Of a DNA stretch of 64,000 nt, positions 53,001-61,814 are shown in pieces (the stretch's first letter is position 1; every line of letters starts with the position of its first letter). Where the stretch lies: contig CANMWJ010000001.1 of NCBI GenBank assembly GCA_947501565.1, positions 124,001-188,000 of the forward strand, read 5' to 3'. The notes under the pieces were generated by a model, which was not told the origin of the DNA, ran no database searches, and was given only the letters and a program-made list of their open reading frames with translations. The stretch comes from an uncultured Marinobacterium sp. (lineage in GTDB: Bacteria; Pseudomonadota; Gammaproteobacteria; Pseudomonadales; Balneatricaceae). The position numbers and the translations under genes were made by a program.

Positions 53001-54413
53001 ATGTCTGAATTCTTGTACTCGGCGCTGGAGCAGTATCTGGCCGAAGGCATAGCGCAGGGACGCTGGCAGGCGGGGGAGCGCTTACCCTCTATCCGCTCAT
53101 TGGCGCAGGAGCAGGCGCTATCGAAAACGACGGTGATGCACGCGCTTAGCCGATTGGAGGCGCGTGGTCTGATCGAGGCCCGGCCAAAAGCGGGTTACTT
53201 TGTGCGTGCGCGCCACAAAACGATCCAGCCACCCACAGCCCCGGCGCATACGGCCGACCCAACCCCCGTATCTGTATCGGCGGTAACCCAGGATCTGATG
53301 TGCCGCAGCGCGGCGTTCGATATCCTGCCGGAGGTGGAGGCGAAAACCGGACAAGCGCCTGGTTTGCTGCAGCTGAATCGCACCGTCGCCCGTGAACTGC
53401 GTCGTCAGCGTGGTCAGCAGCACCAGTATTATGATGCGCTTGCCGGAAGTGAGCCGTTACGTGATGCGCTGGCGCGGCGTTACAAGCGGCAAGGCTGCTT
53501 GTTGGAAGCGGACGATCTGACGGTCACCGCAGGTTGCCAGCAGGCGCTGTTCTTTTCGCTGATGTGTCTGTGCCAGCCGGGAGACCTGGTGGCGATTGAG
53601 TCGCCGGGTTTCTACGGTGTACTGCAGCTGGCAGAAACGCTGGGGCTGAAGGTGCTGGAGATCCCTTCAACACCTGATCAGGGGATCGATCTTGATGCGT
53701 TGGCCGCGAGTGCCGAACGCTGGTCGATCAAAGTCTGTGTGGTAACACCCTCCTATGCGACACCGTCCGGTGCGTTGATGCCGCTGGAGAATCGCAAGCA
53801 GATACTCAATCTGGCACAGCAGTTTGATTTTCACATTATCGAAGATGACATCTACCGTGAGCTGGCATTCACCCGGCCATTGCCGCCTATCCAATCGTTC
53901 GACAGCGAGGGGCGGGTGTTATTGTGCGGTTCTGTATCTAAAACCCTCTCCCGTGAACTGCGGGTGGGCTGGGTTTCCAGCCGGAAGTACCGTGCCGAGC
54001 TCCAGCGCCTGAAGTTGGTAACCTCGCTGGCTGGCAGCCGTTATGTCCAGAATGGCCTGGCGGCATTTATCGAAGATGGCGGGTACGACCGTCACTTGCG
54101 CCGTTATCTGCCCCAGTTACAAGCGCAGCGGGATGAACTGATCAGCTTTATTCAGGATAACTGGCCAGTCGCTTGTGCGTTCCATCCGCCTGAGGGTGGG
54201 TTAACACTTTGGCTGCAGTTACCGGAACCGATCGATACCATGAAGGTCTATGCTTTAGCACGTGACCAGGGGATCTTGATAACCCCGGGCGTGCTGTTCA
54301 GCGCCAGCGGCCGCTATCCTAACTGCCTGCGTTTGAGTTACGCACACCCCTGGACGGAGGAGCGGCTGAAAGCACTGGATAAGTTGGGTTTGATCATTTC
54401 GGCGCTTATATGA
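53001..54413 (+). CDS. MocR-type regulator (GntR helix-turn-helix plus aminotransferase-like domain)
   Basis: 470 residues. Winged helix 1-75 (AGERLPSIRSLAQEQALSKT) fused to a fold-type I PLP domain (about 110-470). The PLP lysine is in CGSVSKTLSRELRVGW near residue 316, and VTAGCQQALFFSL and TPSYATPSGALMP are typical. Such regulators sense PLP or amino compounds. It is divergent from ccoG; no target is obvious. ATG 53001 is preferred over TTG 52995. Confidence 0.9.
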   Translation: MSEFLYSALEQYLAEGIAQGRWQAGERLPSIRSLAQEQALSKTTVMHALSRLEARGLIEARPKAGYFVRARHKTIQPPTAPAHTADPTPVSVSAVTQDLMCRSAAFDILPEVEAKTGQAPGLLQLNRTVARELRRQRGQQHQYYDALAGSEPLRDALARRYKRQGCLLEADDLTVTAGCQQALFFSLMCLCQPGDLVAIESPGFYGVLQLAETLGLKVLEIPSTPDQGIDLDALAASAERWSIKVCVVTPSYATPSGALMPLENRKQILNLAQQFDFHIIEDDIYRELAFTRPLPPIQSFDSEGRVLLCGSVSKTLSRELRVGWVSSRKYRAELQRLKLVTSLAGSRYVQNGLAAFIEDGGYDRHLRRYLPQLQAQRDELISFIQDNWPVACAFHPPEGGLTLWLQLPEPIDTMKVYALARDQGILITPGVLFSASGRYPNCLRLSYAHPWTEERLKALDKLGLIISALI

Positions 54414-54441
54414 GCGGGGGACGAATATTAGTCAATTGAAA

Positions 54442-54456
54442 TGTTATATTGTAACA
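54442..54456. promoter_or_regulatory. Zur-like operator
   Basis: TGTTATATTGTAACA sits within GAAATGTTATATTGTAACA (from 54438), matching the known gammaproteobacterial Zur pattern GAAATGTTATAnTATAACATTTC well on the left and moderately on the right. It lies 63 bp before the ZrgA gene. Confidence 0.65.
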
Positions 54457-54518
54457 ACTAGTATGAGTGCACTTTCCAATTCAGGCGTCGTATCCAGACA
54501 GACACAGGAGTCTTAACC

Positions 54519-55280
54519 ATGCGCAATAAAGTGATCTTTTCCACCGCAACACTGGCGGCATCTCTGCTAGCAGCGCCTGGCATACAGGCGGAGGAGCAGA
54601 TGGGATCGCTTGGCAGCCACGAACACGGTGTGGCGGAGCTGAACGTCGCGATGGATGGACCTTTCCTGGAGATTGAGCTGGTTTCCCCAGCCGCGAATAT
54701 TTTTGGTTTTGAGCACGAAATCCGTAACGCGAAACAGCAGGCGCAGGTCGACAGTGCGACTGCGGCGTTAAAAGCCGCGGATAAGCTTTTCAGCTTCACG
54801 CGCAGCGCGGAGTGTAGTCTTGGTCGTGTGGAGCTGGAGTACCAGCAGAGCAAAGATGAGCATGGCCACGAAGAACACGGTCATGAGAAGCATGACGAGC
54901 ATGGCCACGAAGAACACGGTCATGAGAAGCATGACGAGCACGGCCACGATGATCACGGTCATGAGAAGCATGACGAGCACGGCCACGATGATCATGGCCA
55001 TGAGAAGCATGACGAGCATGGCCACGACGACCACGGTCATGAGAAGCATGATGAGCATGGCCACGATGATCACGCTCACGAGAAGCATGATGAATCTACC
55101 CACAGCGATATCCGTGCTCAATACTTCTATCAGTGCGCTAAACCGGGCAAATTGCTGCGTATGGATACCACACTCTTCCAGCAGTTCCCGGCGATGGAAA
55201 AGATCAACGTTCAGTTGATTACACCGCAGCTACAGACCGGTAAAATCCTGAGCAAAGAAAAGAGCAGCATCTATTTCTGA
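54519..55280 (+). CDS. zrgA: ZrgA-like zinc-binding periplasmic protein (DUF2796)
   Basis: 253 residues: signal peptide (cleavage after IQA near residue 24), DUF2796 start GSHEHGVAELNVAMDGPFLEIELVSPAANIFGFEHE, a His-rich middle with six 13-residue repeats (residues 113-190), then a folded end with FYQCAKPGKL. In Vibrio the homologue is part of the zinc-regulated zrg uptake genes. Histidine content and the Zur-like site support zinc capture. First gene of a four-gene operon. Confidence 0.88.
   Translation: MRNKVIFSTATLAASLLAAPGIQAEEQMGSLGSHEHGVAELNVAMDGPFLEIELVSPAANIFGFEHEIRNAKQQAQVDSATAALKAADKLFSFTRSAECSLGRVELEYQQSKDEHGHEEHGHEKHDEHGHEEHGHEKHDEHGHDDHGHEKHDEHGHDDHGHEKHDEHGHDDHGHEKHDEHGHDDHAHEKHDESTHSDIRAQYFYQCAKPGKLLRMDTTLFQQFPAMEKINVQLITPQLQTGKILSKEKSSIYF
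54855..55088 (+). repeat. His-rich 39-bp tandem repeats in zrgA
   Basis: Six units encoding DEHGH(E/D)(E/D)H(G/A)HEKH. The first two carry EE, the next four DD, and the last has HAH. Variation between units is mostly silent or conservative, so length polymorphism between strains is likely. Confidence 0.9.
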
Positions 55281-55300
55281 TAACGAATAAGGAGCAACGG

Positions 55301-56011
55301 GTGCAGGCTGCAATCACGCTGGAACAGCTCGAGTTCGGCTGGACAGCCGACCAACCTCTGTTATCGATCCAATCTCTGCAGGTAGCACGCGGTGAGCGCG
55401 TGTTTCTGCAGGGGGCGTCCGGTAGCGGTAAAAGTACGCTGCTCAACCTGATCGGAGGCGTGCTTGAGCCGCAAAAGGGTGCCGTCCATCTTCTGGACGT
55501 CAGTCTGCACGCTCTGAATAAGTCCCGCCGAGATCACTTTCGCGCCGACCATATCGGGTTTGTGTTCCAGATGTTCAATCTGTTGCCCTACCTGAACGTA
55601 CTGGATAATGTCGCTTTACCCTGTCGCTTCTCGCGCGCCCGCCGCGACAAAGCACAACTGCGCGATGGCAGCGTTGAAGCCGCGGCGCAACGTTTGCTCG
55701 ACCATCTGGAACTCTCTGATAGCAAACTGCTGCAACGTCCTGTGACCGAGCTGTCCATGGGACAGCAACAGCGAGTGGCGGTAGCGCGTGCCCTGATCGG
55801 CTCCCCCGAGATACTGATTGCTGATGAACCCACTTCGGCATTGGATGTGGCCAACCGAGATCGTTTTCTGGAGCTGCTGCTGTCTGAATGTGCACAGGAG
55901 CAAACCACGCTACTGTTCGTCAGCCATGATCCGGGGCTGCAAAGTCATTTCGACCGGGTGGAGAATCTTACCCAACTGAATGGGGTAACCACTGCGGAGG
56001 AAGCCCAATGA
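55301..56011 (+). CDS. ABC transporter ATP-binding protein (LolD/MacB-like), zrg operon
   Basis: 236 residues: Walker A GASGSGKSTLLN near residue 45, Q-loop FVFQMFNLLPYLNVLDN, signature ELSMGQQQRVAVARAL, Walker B ILIADEPTSALD. Its sequence type belongs with FtsX-like permeases that work mechanically rather than classical importers. Start is GTG 55301 after AAGGAG. Its stop overlaps the permease start (ATGA). Confidence 0.93.
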   Translation: MQAAITLEQLEFGWTADQPLLSIQSLQVARGERVFLQGASGSGKSTLLNLIGGVLEPQKGAVHLLDVSLHALNKSRRDHFRADHIGFVFQMFNLLPYLNVLDNVALPCRFSRARRDKAQLRDGSVEAAAQRLLDHLELSDSKLLQRPVTELSMGQQQRVAVARALIGSPEILIADEPTSALDVANRDRFLELLLSECAQEQTTLLFVSHDPGLQSHFDRVENLTQLNGVTTAEEAQ

Positions 56012-57267
56012 TCCTGCTGCAGCTTACCGCCAAAAGCCTCTGGCACCGCCGTTTTACCGCGCTGCTCACGCTTTTTACCATCGCTGTCAGCGTGATGTTG
56101 CTGCTGGGTGTGGAGAAGGTGCGTACCGAAACCCGTAACAGCTTTGCCAATACACTCTCCGGTACCGATCTGGTGGTGGGCGCGCGCAGTGGACAGATCC
56201 AGCTTCTGCTCTATTCGGTATTCCGTATCGGTGACGCGACCAGCAATATCAGCTGGGAGACCTACCAGAAAGTAAGTAAGCAGCGTCAGGTGGCCTGGAC
56301 CGTGCCGATTTCGTTGGGGGACTCCCACCGGGGTTACCGGGTGCTGGGTACCACCCAGGATTACTTCAGACACTACAAATACGGCAATAAACGCCCTCTG
56401 GTTCTGGCACAAGGCGTACAGTTCAGCGGGCTGTACGATGTGGTGTTAGGGGCCGAAGTGGCCGACAAGCTAGGCTATAAGCTGGGCGACAAAATTGTGG
56501 TTTCCCATGGTATGGGTAGCACCAGCTTTGCCAAACACGATGACAAACCTTTTACCGTGGTTGGTATCCTGGAACGTACCGGCACACCGGTGGATCGGAC
56601 CCTGCACCTGAGTCTGGAGGCACTGGAAGCGATTCATATTGACTGGAAAGCGGGCACCCGTATCCCGGGCCAGACAGTCTCGGCGGAAGAGGCGGCAAAG
56701 CTGGAACTGCAGCCGGAGCAGATCACCGCTTTTCTGGTGGGCATGAAATCCAAGGTGGCGACCTTCCAGCTGCAGCGCGTGATCAACAGTTACCGTAAGG
56801 AGCCTTTGCTGGCGATTATCCCAGGGGTGGCACTGCAGCAGCTGTGGGATATGGTGGGTATTGCCGAAAAAGCGCTGCTGCTGGTTTCTGCATTTGTCGT
56901 AGTGGCAGGGCTGGTGGGGATGCTGACGGTGATCCTGACCAGTCTTAACGAACGCCGCCGCGAATTGGCTATCCTGCGTTCAGTCGGTGCGCGGGCGTGG
57001 CAGATCCTGTTGCTACTGACGCTGGAGTCGGCATTGCTCACGTTGATGGGGATCGGGCTGGGGATTTTACTGCTCTACGGTGGCATTGCCGTCGCCCAGC
57101 CAATACTGGAAAGTCAGATGGGTGTTTTTGTACCTCTGAGTCCTTTATCGCTTTATCAATGGAAACTTCTGAGCCTTGTTGCAGTCTGCGGTATATTGGT
57201 GGGATTAATTCCCGGTTACCGCGCCTACCGTTATTCGGTGGCGGATGGTATGACGATCCGAATCTAG
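56008..57267 (+). CDS. FtsX/MacB-like ABC permease, zrg operon
   Basis: 419 residues with one N-terminal membrane segment (about 12-33), a large periplasmic MacB-PCD-like domain, and three C-terminal segments (about 295-410; SLNERRRELAILRSVGARAWQI is the FtsX-family coupling loop). Starts inside the ATPase stop codon. Expected partner of the ATPase; role in zinc handling is inferred from the operon. Confidence 0.9.
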   Translation: MILLQLTAKSLWHRRFTALLTLFTIAVSVMLLLGVEKVRTETRNSFANTLSGTDLVVGARSGQIQLLLYSVFRIGDATSNISWETYQKVSKQRQVAWTVPISLGDSHRGYRVLGTTQDYFRHYKYGNKRPLVLAQGVQFSGLYDVVLGAEVADKLGYKLGDKIVVSHGMGSTSFAKHDDKPFTVVGILERTGTPVDRTLHLSLEALEAIHIDWKAGTRIPGQTVSAEEAAKLELQPEQITAFLVGMKSKVATFQLQRVINSYRKEPLLAIIPGVALQQLWDMVGIAEKALLLVSAFVVVAGLVGMLTVILTSLNERRRELAILRSVGARAWQILLLLTLESALLTLMGIGLGILLLYGGIAVAQPILESQMGVFVPLSPLSLYQWKLLSLVAVCGILVGLIPGYRAYRYSVADGMTIRI

Positions 57268-57282
57268 TTTTTGAGTACTGCC

Positions 57283-57843
57283 ATGTTCCGTTCGATCCTG
57301 ATTGTGTTGTCGCTGTGCGGCCTGTTATCCCAGAACCTTGTCGCGGCTGAAACCGTCAACGGTGAAACTGTAAAACAGGTGGAGTGGGAAGCATTGATGC
57401 CACCAAACTTCACGCTTGATGACCTGATGGATACCAGTGAACTGGATACGCTGGACGATCTCGATCCGCGTGCGGCGGACCTGATGGATCAGATGCAGGC
57501 TGCGTTACGTTCAGCCCCTGTGGTGCCAGAGATGGCCGATCAGATGATTAAAATCCCGGGATTTGTGGTCCCTGTCCAGGGGGATGGTAAGAACGTAACA
57601 GAGTTCTTCCTGGTGCCGTACTTCGGGGCCTGTATCCACGTACCGCCACCGCCGTCCAACCAGATCATCTACGTACGCTTCGAGCCGGGTACCAAGGTAG
57701 AGAACCTCTACGATGCGATCTGGGTGACCGGAAAACTGATGCTGGAAACCACCACCAACCAGTTGGCATCGTCCGGTTACAGCATGGATGCCTTTGTGAT
57801 CGAGCCTTACGAAGATCTGCCGGAAGAGGAAGCGCAGAACTGA
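57283..57843 (+). CDS. DUF3299 periplasmic protein, zrg operon
   Basis: 186 residues: signal peptide (MFRSILIVLSLCGLLSQNLVAA), an acidic linker, then DUF3299 with IPGFVVPVQGDGKNVTEFFLVPYFGACIHVPPPPSNQIIYV, where a Cys-x-His pair could bind metal. Homologues lie next to DUF2796/ABC genes. ATG 57283 is 15 bp after the permease stop; an in-frame TTG at 57271 is less likely. Confidence 0.85.
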   Translation: MFRSILIVLSLCGLLSQNLVAAETVNGETVKQVEWEALMPPNFTLDDLMDTSELDTLDDLDPRAADLMDQMQAALRSAPVVPEMADQMIKIPGFVVPVQGDGKNVTEFFLVPYFGACIHVPPPPSNQIIYVRFEPGTKVENLYDAIWVTGKLMLETTTNQLASSGYSMDAFVIEPYEDLPEEEAQN

Positions 57844-57859
57844 TCTATTCGATCGTGTA

Positions 57860-57893
57860 TCGTAGGTCAGCCATCGCGCAGCGATGCCTGACA
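57860..57893. repeat. Single REP element
   Basis: Same 34-bp element as 51467-51500, with two differences that are compensatory: GTCGG...CCGAC became GTCAG...CTGAC, so the stem is kept. It lies between two converging genes (DUF3299 and IclR), again at gene 3' ends. Confidence 0.7.
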
Positions 57894-57904
57894 CCATCGC
57901 CGGA

Positions 57905-58693
57905 TTACTTCTCGATCCGGTCCTTATCCGTATAACTGATCAGCTCTGAGAGTTTGGCTGCCGCTTCGCGCAGGGCGGGGCGGTGGGCTTTCATCGCTTC
58001 CAGATCCTGCCGCACGATCGGGGCGTGGCAGAACAGGCTGGCCACCAGATTGTTATCCGCATTCACAATTGGCACCGATACACCCACCATACCGTCGATA
58101 AACTCGCTGTTATCCTCACCGGATTGTTGCTCCGCGATCCGCTCCAGCTCCACTTCCAATGCGTCGGGATCGGTGATGGTGTTGCGGGTGAACTGCTCCA
58201 GCGGCAGGTTCTGAAGAATCCGCTGGCGGCGGCCTTTCGGTAGGGTGCTGAGGTAGAGCTTGCCACTGGAGGTGCACCAGGTCGGTACCCGTCCGCCCAC
58301 CGGAAGGTGGATACGCAGCGGCCAGTCGGATTCCACCCTGTCGTAGTAGATCATCTCGGTACCATCGGGGATTGCGATGCCGCAGGTTTCACCGATGGTT
58401 TTCGACAGGTTCTCCAGAATCGCCCGACGCTGGGCCTTGTAGCGGCTGGCGTAGAGCGCGCCCATTGCAGTGCGGTGGAAACGGTCGCCGGGGATCAGGT
58501 TGCCGCGCATGTTGGTCTGCAGGAAGCCCTCCGCCTCCAGGGTGTTTACCAGACGGTGCGCCGTGGGTTTGGGGATATCCAGCTGGAACGCCAGATCGGT
58601 CGGCGACATCGGCTGTTCGCTGGTGGCGACGGCTTCGAGAATCTCCAATACCCGTACAATCGACGACCCTTTTTCGCGGCGGTTACTGCTCAT
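57905..58693 (-). CDS. IclR family transcription regulator
   Basis: 262 residues: winged helix (ILEAVATSEQPMSPTDLAFQ, LDIPKPTAHRLVNTLEAEGFL) and the IclR effector domain (from about 85; GETCGIAIPDGTEMIYYDRVES, VPTWCTSSGKLYLS). It lies downstream of mmsA on the same strand, beyond a terminator, and is the likely regulator of the TRAP/dehydrogenase operon. Confidence 0.92.
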   Translation of the reverse strand: MSSNRREKGSSIVRVLEILEAVATSEQPMSPTDLAFQLDIPKPTAHRLVNTLEAEGFLQTNMRGNLIPGDRFHRTAMGALYASRYKAQRRAILENLSKTIGETCGIAIPDGTEMIYYDRVESDWPLRIHLPVGGRVPTWCTSSGKLYLSTLPKGRRQRILQNLPLEQFTRNTITDPDALEVELERIAEQQSGEDNSEFIDGMVGVSVPIVNADNNLVASLFCHAPIVRQDLEAMKAHRPALREAAAKLSELISYTDKDRIEK

Positions 58694-58837
58694 GCATCTG
58701 TCCTGATTACTGATAGTTCAGGTCTTATTATAAGGGTGTGAACGATAAAAGGGACCAGTTATTAAAGGCGCTATAAGGGCTCTCATGCTTGATACCGCAG
58801 AGTTGATGTTGGGGCTCAGAGTGTTTGTTAACTTTAG

Positions 58838-58863
58838 AAAAAAGACCACCCGGGCGGGTGGTC
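58838..58863 (-). terminator. Terminator of the TRAP/dehydrogenase operon
   Basis: On the minus strand, GACCACCC-gccc-GGGTGGTC is followed by six T. It is 190 bp past the mmsA stop. Confidence 0.8.
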
Positions 58864-58994
58864 AAAGAGGTGACGTGACGCATCGCACAATGGGATATGC
58901 GAGAAAGCACTTGTCGCTAAAGCAATGCATACGTCAGGCAACGGTGGCGTCCTAGCCGAGCAGAGCAAAATCCTTTCTGAACCGGATTAAATGG

Positions 58995-59041
58995 TGGATT
59001 GCCGGTGCGGGGATAGCGCGCAGGGCGGGTACGGCAATCCA
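58995..59041 (-). other. 3' hairpin after mmsA
   Basis: Perfect 10-bp arms TGGATTGCCG and CGGCAATCCA enclose 27 G+C-rich bases, 12 bp past the mmsA stop. No T tract; probably protects the message end. Confidence 0.5.
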
Positions 59042-59052
59042 CATATCAGGCC

Positions 59053-60546
59053 TTAGCTTGGGAACGCGAAGGATACGCCTTCACGTACGCCGCTGGATGG
59101 CCAGCGCTGGGTAATGGTTTTGCGCTTGGTGAAGAAACGCACTGAGTCCGGACCGTATGCGTGCAGGTCGCCGAACAGGGAACGCTTCCAGCCACCGAAG
59201 CTGTGGTACGCCACAGGTACCGGCAGCGGTACGTTGATACCCACCATGCCCACCTGGATGTGGTCGGAGAAATAACGCGCCGCTTCACCGTCACGGGTGA
59301 AGATGCAGGTGCCGTTGCCGTATTCGTGGTCGTCGATCAGTTTCATCGCTTCTTCCATGCTGTTGGCACACACCACCTGCAGTACCGGACCAAAGATCTC
59401 CTCTTTGTAGCTGGTCATCTCCGGGGTTACGTTGTCGATCAGAGTGGCACCGACAAAGAAACCGTCTTCATAGCCTGCAACCTGCGGGTTACGGCCATCA
59501 ACCACCACGTTGGCACCGTCGGCTTCTGCACTGTCGATAAAACCGGTCACTTTGTTCTGGTGCTCACGGGTGATCACCGGACCGAAGTCGTTGCTGCTGT
59601 CGGTGTAAGCACCCACTTTCAGCGGCTGCATCGCTTCGCTAAGCTTAGCCACCAGGGTGTCCGCTGCTTCGTCGCCTACGGCCACAGCAACAGACAGCGC
59701 CATGCAGCGCTCGCCGGAGGAACCGAAGGCTGCGCCCAGCAGCTGGTTTACGGCGTTATCCATATCCGCATCCGGCATGACAATCGCGTGGTTTTTAGCG
59801 CCGCCCAGCGCCTGGCAGCGTTTGCCATTGGTGTTGGCAGTGGCGTAGATGTACTCGGCGATCGGTGTAGAGCCGACAAAACTCACCGCTTTTACGCGCT
59901 CGTCGGTCAGCAGTACATCGACCGCTTCCTTGTCGCCGTTCACGACGTTCAGCACACCTTTGGGCAGGCCTGCTTCGTGCGCCAGCTCTGCGATAAACAG
60001 GGTAGAGCTTGGATCACGCTCAGACGGCTTCAGGACAAAGGTGTTACCGCAAGCGATCGCCATCGGGTACATCCACAGTGGCACCATCGCCGGGAAGTTG
60101 AACGGGGTGATACCGGCAACCACACCCAGCGGCTGCATCTCGCTCCAGGAGTCGATGCCCGGTCCTACGTTACGGCTGTGTTCGCCTTTCAGCAGTTCCG
60201 GCACACCGCAGGCGTATTCCACGTTTTCCACACCGCGCTGCAGCTCACCTGCCGCGTCATGAGCGATCTTGCCGTGCTCTTCGCCGATCAGTTCGCAGAT
60301 CTTGTCGGCGTTTTGCTCCAGCAGTTCCTTGAAGCGGAACATCACGCGGGCACGTTTGATCGCCGGGGTGTCACGCCACTCCGGAAAGGACGCCTGTGCG
60401 GCAGCGATCGCTTCCTCAACGGTGGCAGCGGGTGCCAGTGCCACCTCTTTTTCAGGCTGGCCGGTCGCAGGGTTGTATACAGGTTGGGTACGTGCGCTTT
60501 CGGTGATCAGTGCGCCGTTAATCAGATGTCCTACAACGGTAGTCAT
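59053..60546 (-). CDS. mmsA: CoA-acylating methylmalonate/malonate semialdehyde dehydrogenase
   Basis: Converts (methyl)malonate semialdehyde to propionyl- or acetyl-CoA with NAD and CoA. The 497 residues match the MmsA/IolA group: GVVAGITPFNFPAMVPLWM, FVGSTPIAEYIYA, GGAKNHAIVMPDAD, and catalytic cysteine in SSGERCMALSVAVAVG (near 284). Beside an iron-type alcohol dehydrogenase it corresponds to DddC of 3-hydroxypropionate catabolism. Start ATG 60546. Confidence 0.95.
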   Translation of the reverse strand: MTTVVGHLINGALITESARTQPVYNPATGQPEKEVALAPAATVEEAIAAAQASFPEWRDTPAIKRARVMFRFKELLEQNADKICELIGEEHGKIAHDAAGELQRGVENVEYACGVPELLKGEHSRNVGPGIDSWSEMQPLGVVAGITPFNFPAMVPLWMYPMAIACGNTFVLKPSERDPSSTLFIAELAHEAGLPKGVLNVVNGDKEAVDVLLTDERVKAVSFVGSTPIAEYIYATANTNGKRCQALGGAKNHAIVMPDADMDNAVNQLLGAAFGSSGERCMALSVAVAVGDEAADTLVAKLSEAMQPLKVGAYTDSSNDFGPVITREHQNKVTGFIDSAEADGANVVVDGRNPQVAGYEDGFFVGATLIDNVTPEMTSYKEEIFGPVLQVVCANSMEEAMKLIDDHEYGNGTCIFTRDGEAARYFSDHIQVGMVGINVPLPVPVAYHSFGGWKRSLFGDLHAYGPDSVRFFTKRKTITQRWPSSGVREGVSFAFPS

Positions 60547-60626
60547 TGTTCTTACCTTTCTTATATTTCAGTGTTTGTGCGTAAATTCAGTTTGTGGTGC
60601 AAATCAGGTTCAGTTACCCGGTACCG

Positions 60627-61784
60627 TTACCAGAGCGAGCGGTACAGCTCGACCAGCTCCTCGGTAGTTGGTACACGCGGGTTGTTGCCCGGTGAACCGG
60701 ACGCCAGCGCCTGTTCCGCCATGGTTGGCATCAGGTCGAAGAAGATCGCTTTGTCGATGCCGAATTGAGCCGGGCTTGGTACCTGCAGTTCGTTGTTCAG
60801 CGCGGTCAGCTCGTCCAGCAGTTTGGCGTTGGCGACCTCGGTGCTGTCTTTCTCGCAGGCGGCACCGATGGCGCGGGCACAGTCGGCGTAACGTTCAGCG
60901 GCGGCCGGGATCGAGAACTCGGTCACGGTTGGCAGCAGCATGGCATTGGAAAGACCGTGCGGTACGTGGAAGGCGGCACCGATCGGGCGGCTCATGCCGT
61001 GTACCAGCGCTACGGATGCGTTGGAGAAGGCGATACCCGCCAGGGTAGAGCCCAGCATCATCGCTTCGCGGGCTGGACGGTTTTCCGGTTCGTGATACGC
61101 GGTGCGCAGGTTGGGGCCGATCAGTTTCATCGCGGCCTGCGCCTGACCATCGCTGTATGGATTGGCCTTCTGGCTGACGTAGGCTTCCATGGCGTGGGTC
61201 AGGGCGTCGATACCGGTATCGGCGGTCACACGTGGTGGTACGCTCATGGTCAGCTCGTAGTCGATCAGTGCGGCTACCGGCATAAAACCCAGGCCCACGC
61301 AGAGCATCTTCTCGTCGCGGATCTCGTCGGTGATGATGGTGAAGCGGGTCGCTTCGGAACCGGTGCCGGCGGTAGTCGGGATGGCGATCAGCGGCAGGCC
61401 CTCCTCGCAGACATCGCGCGGGAACTTGTAGTCGCGCATATCGCCGCCGAATTTGCCGAGAATGCCGATCGCCTTGGCGGAATCGATCGGGCTGCCGCCG
61501 CCCAGGGCAATGATGGAATCGAAGTCGCCTGCGCGCACCCGCTCCACACCGGCGGTGATGGAGGCGGAGGTCGGCTCGGGTACGGTATCGGCGAACACGT
61601 CGCTGAGAATGCCGTTGGCTTCCAGTACCTCTTCAATACGGCGCACGTAACCCAGCTCCACCATCATCTTGTCGGTGATGATCAGCGGGCGGCTGCAACC
61701 CAGGGTGGCGAGGATCTGAGGAATCTCTTTGCTCGCACCCGCGCCGGTCTGCATGATGCGTGGCAGGACAATACGGTTAGTCAT
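60627..61784 (-). CDS. Iron-containing alcohol dehydrogenase (DddB-like candidate)
   Basis: 385 residues of the group III alcohol dehydrogenase family: NAD-binding ALGGGSPIDSAKAIGIL, PTTAGTGSEATRFTII, and metal ligands in DALTHAMEAYVS (D-x3-H) and HGMSRPIGAAFHVPHG (two His). Next to an mmsA-type dehydrogenase it most likely oxidises a small hydroxy acid such as 3-hydroxypropionate to its semialdehyde; other short alcohols are possible. ATG 61784 follows GGAGAG by 8 nt; TTG 61790 rejected. Confidence 0.85.
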   Translation of the reverse strand: MTNRIVLPRIMQTGAGASKEIPQILATLGCSRPLIITDKMMVELGYVRRIEEVLEANGILSDVFADTVPEPTSASITAGVERVRAGDFDSIIALGGGSPIDSAKAIGILGKFGGDMRDYKFPRDVCEEGLPLIAIPTTAGTGSEATRFTIITDEIRDEKMLCVGLGFMPVAALIDYELTMSVPPRVTADTGIDALTHAMEAYVSQKANPYSDGQAQAAMKLIGPNLRTAYHEPENRPAREAMMLGSTLAGIAFSNASVALVHGMSRPIGAAFHVPHGLSNAMLLPTVTEFSIPAAAERYADCARAIGAACEKDSTEVANAKLLDELTALNNELQVPSPAQFGIDKAIFFDLMPTMAEQALASGSPGNNPRVPTTEELVELYRSLW

Positions 61785-61814
61785 AATCAAAACTCTCCAG
61801 TTAACACGTTGTTC

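Larger units (their letters stand above)
58694..59052. other. Intergenic stretch between mmsA and iclR
   Basis: 359 bp without a gene. It holds the mmsA-side hairpin (58995-59041), the terminator at 58838-58863, and the iclR promoter zone (AT-rich, 58700-58830). Confidence 0.6.

Noticed and set aside
54855-55088. 39-bp tandem repeats as a possible CRISPR array
   Set aside because: No spacers; the repeats are contiguous and encode the His-rich segment of ZrgA.
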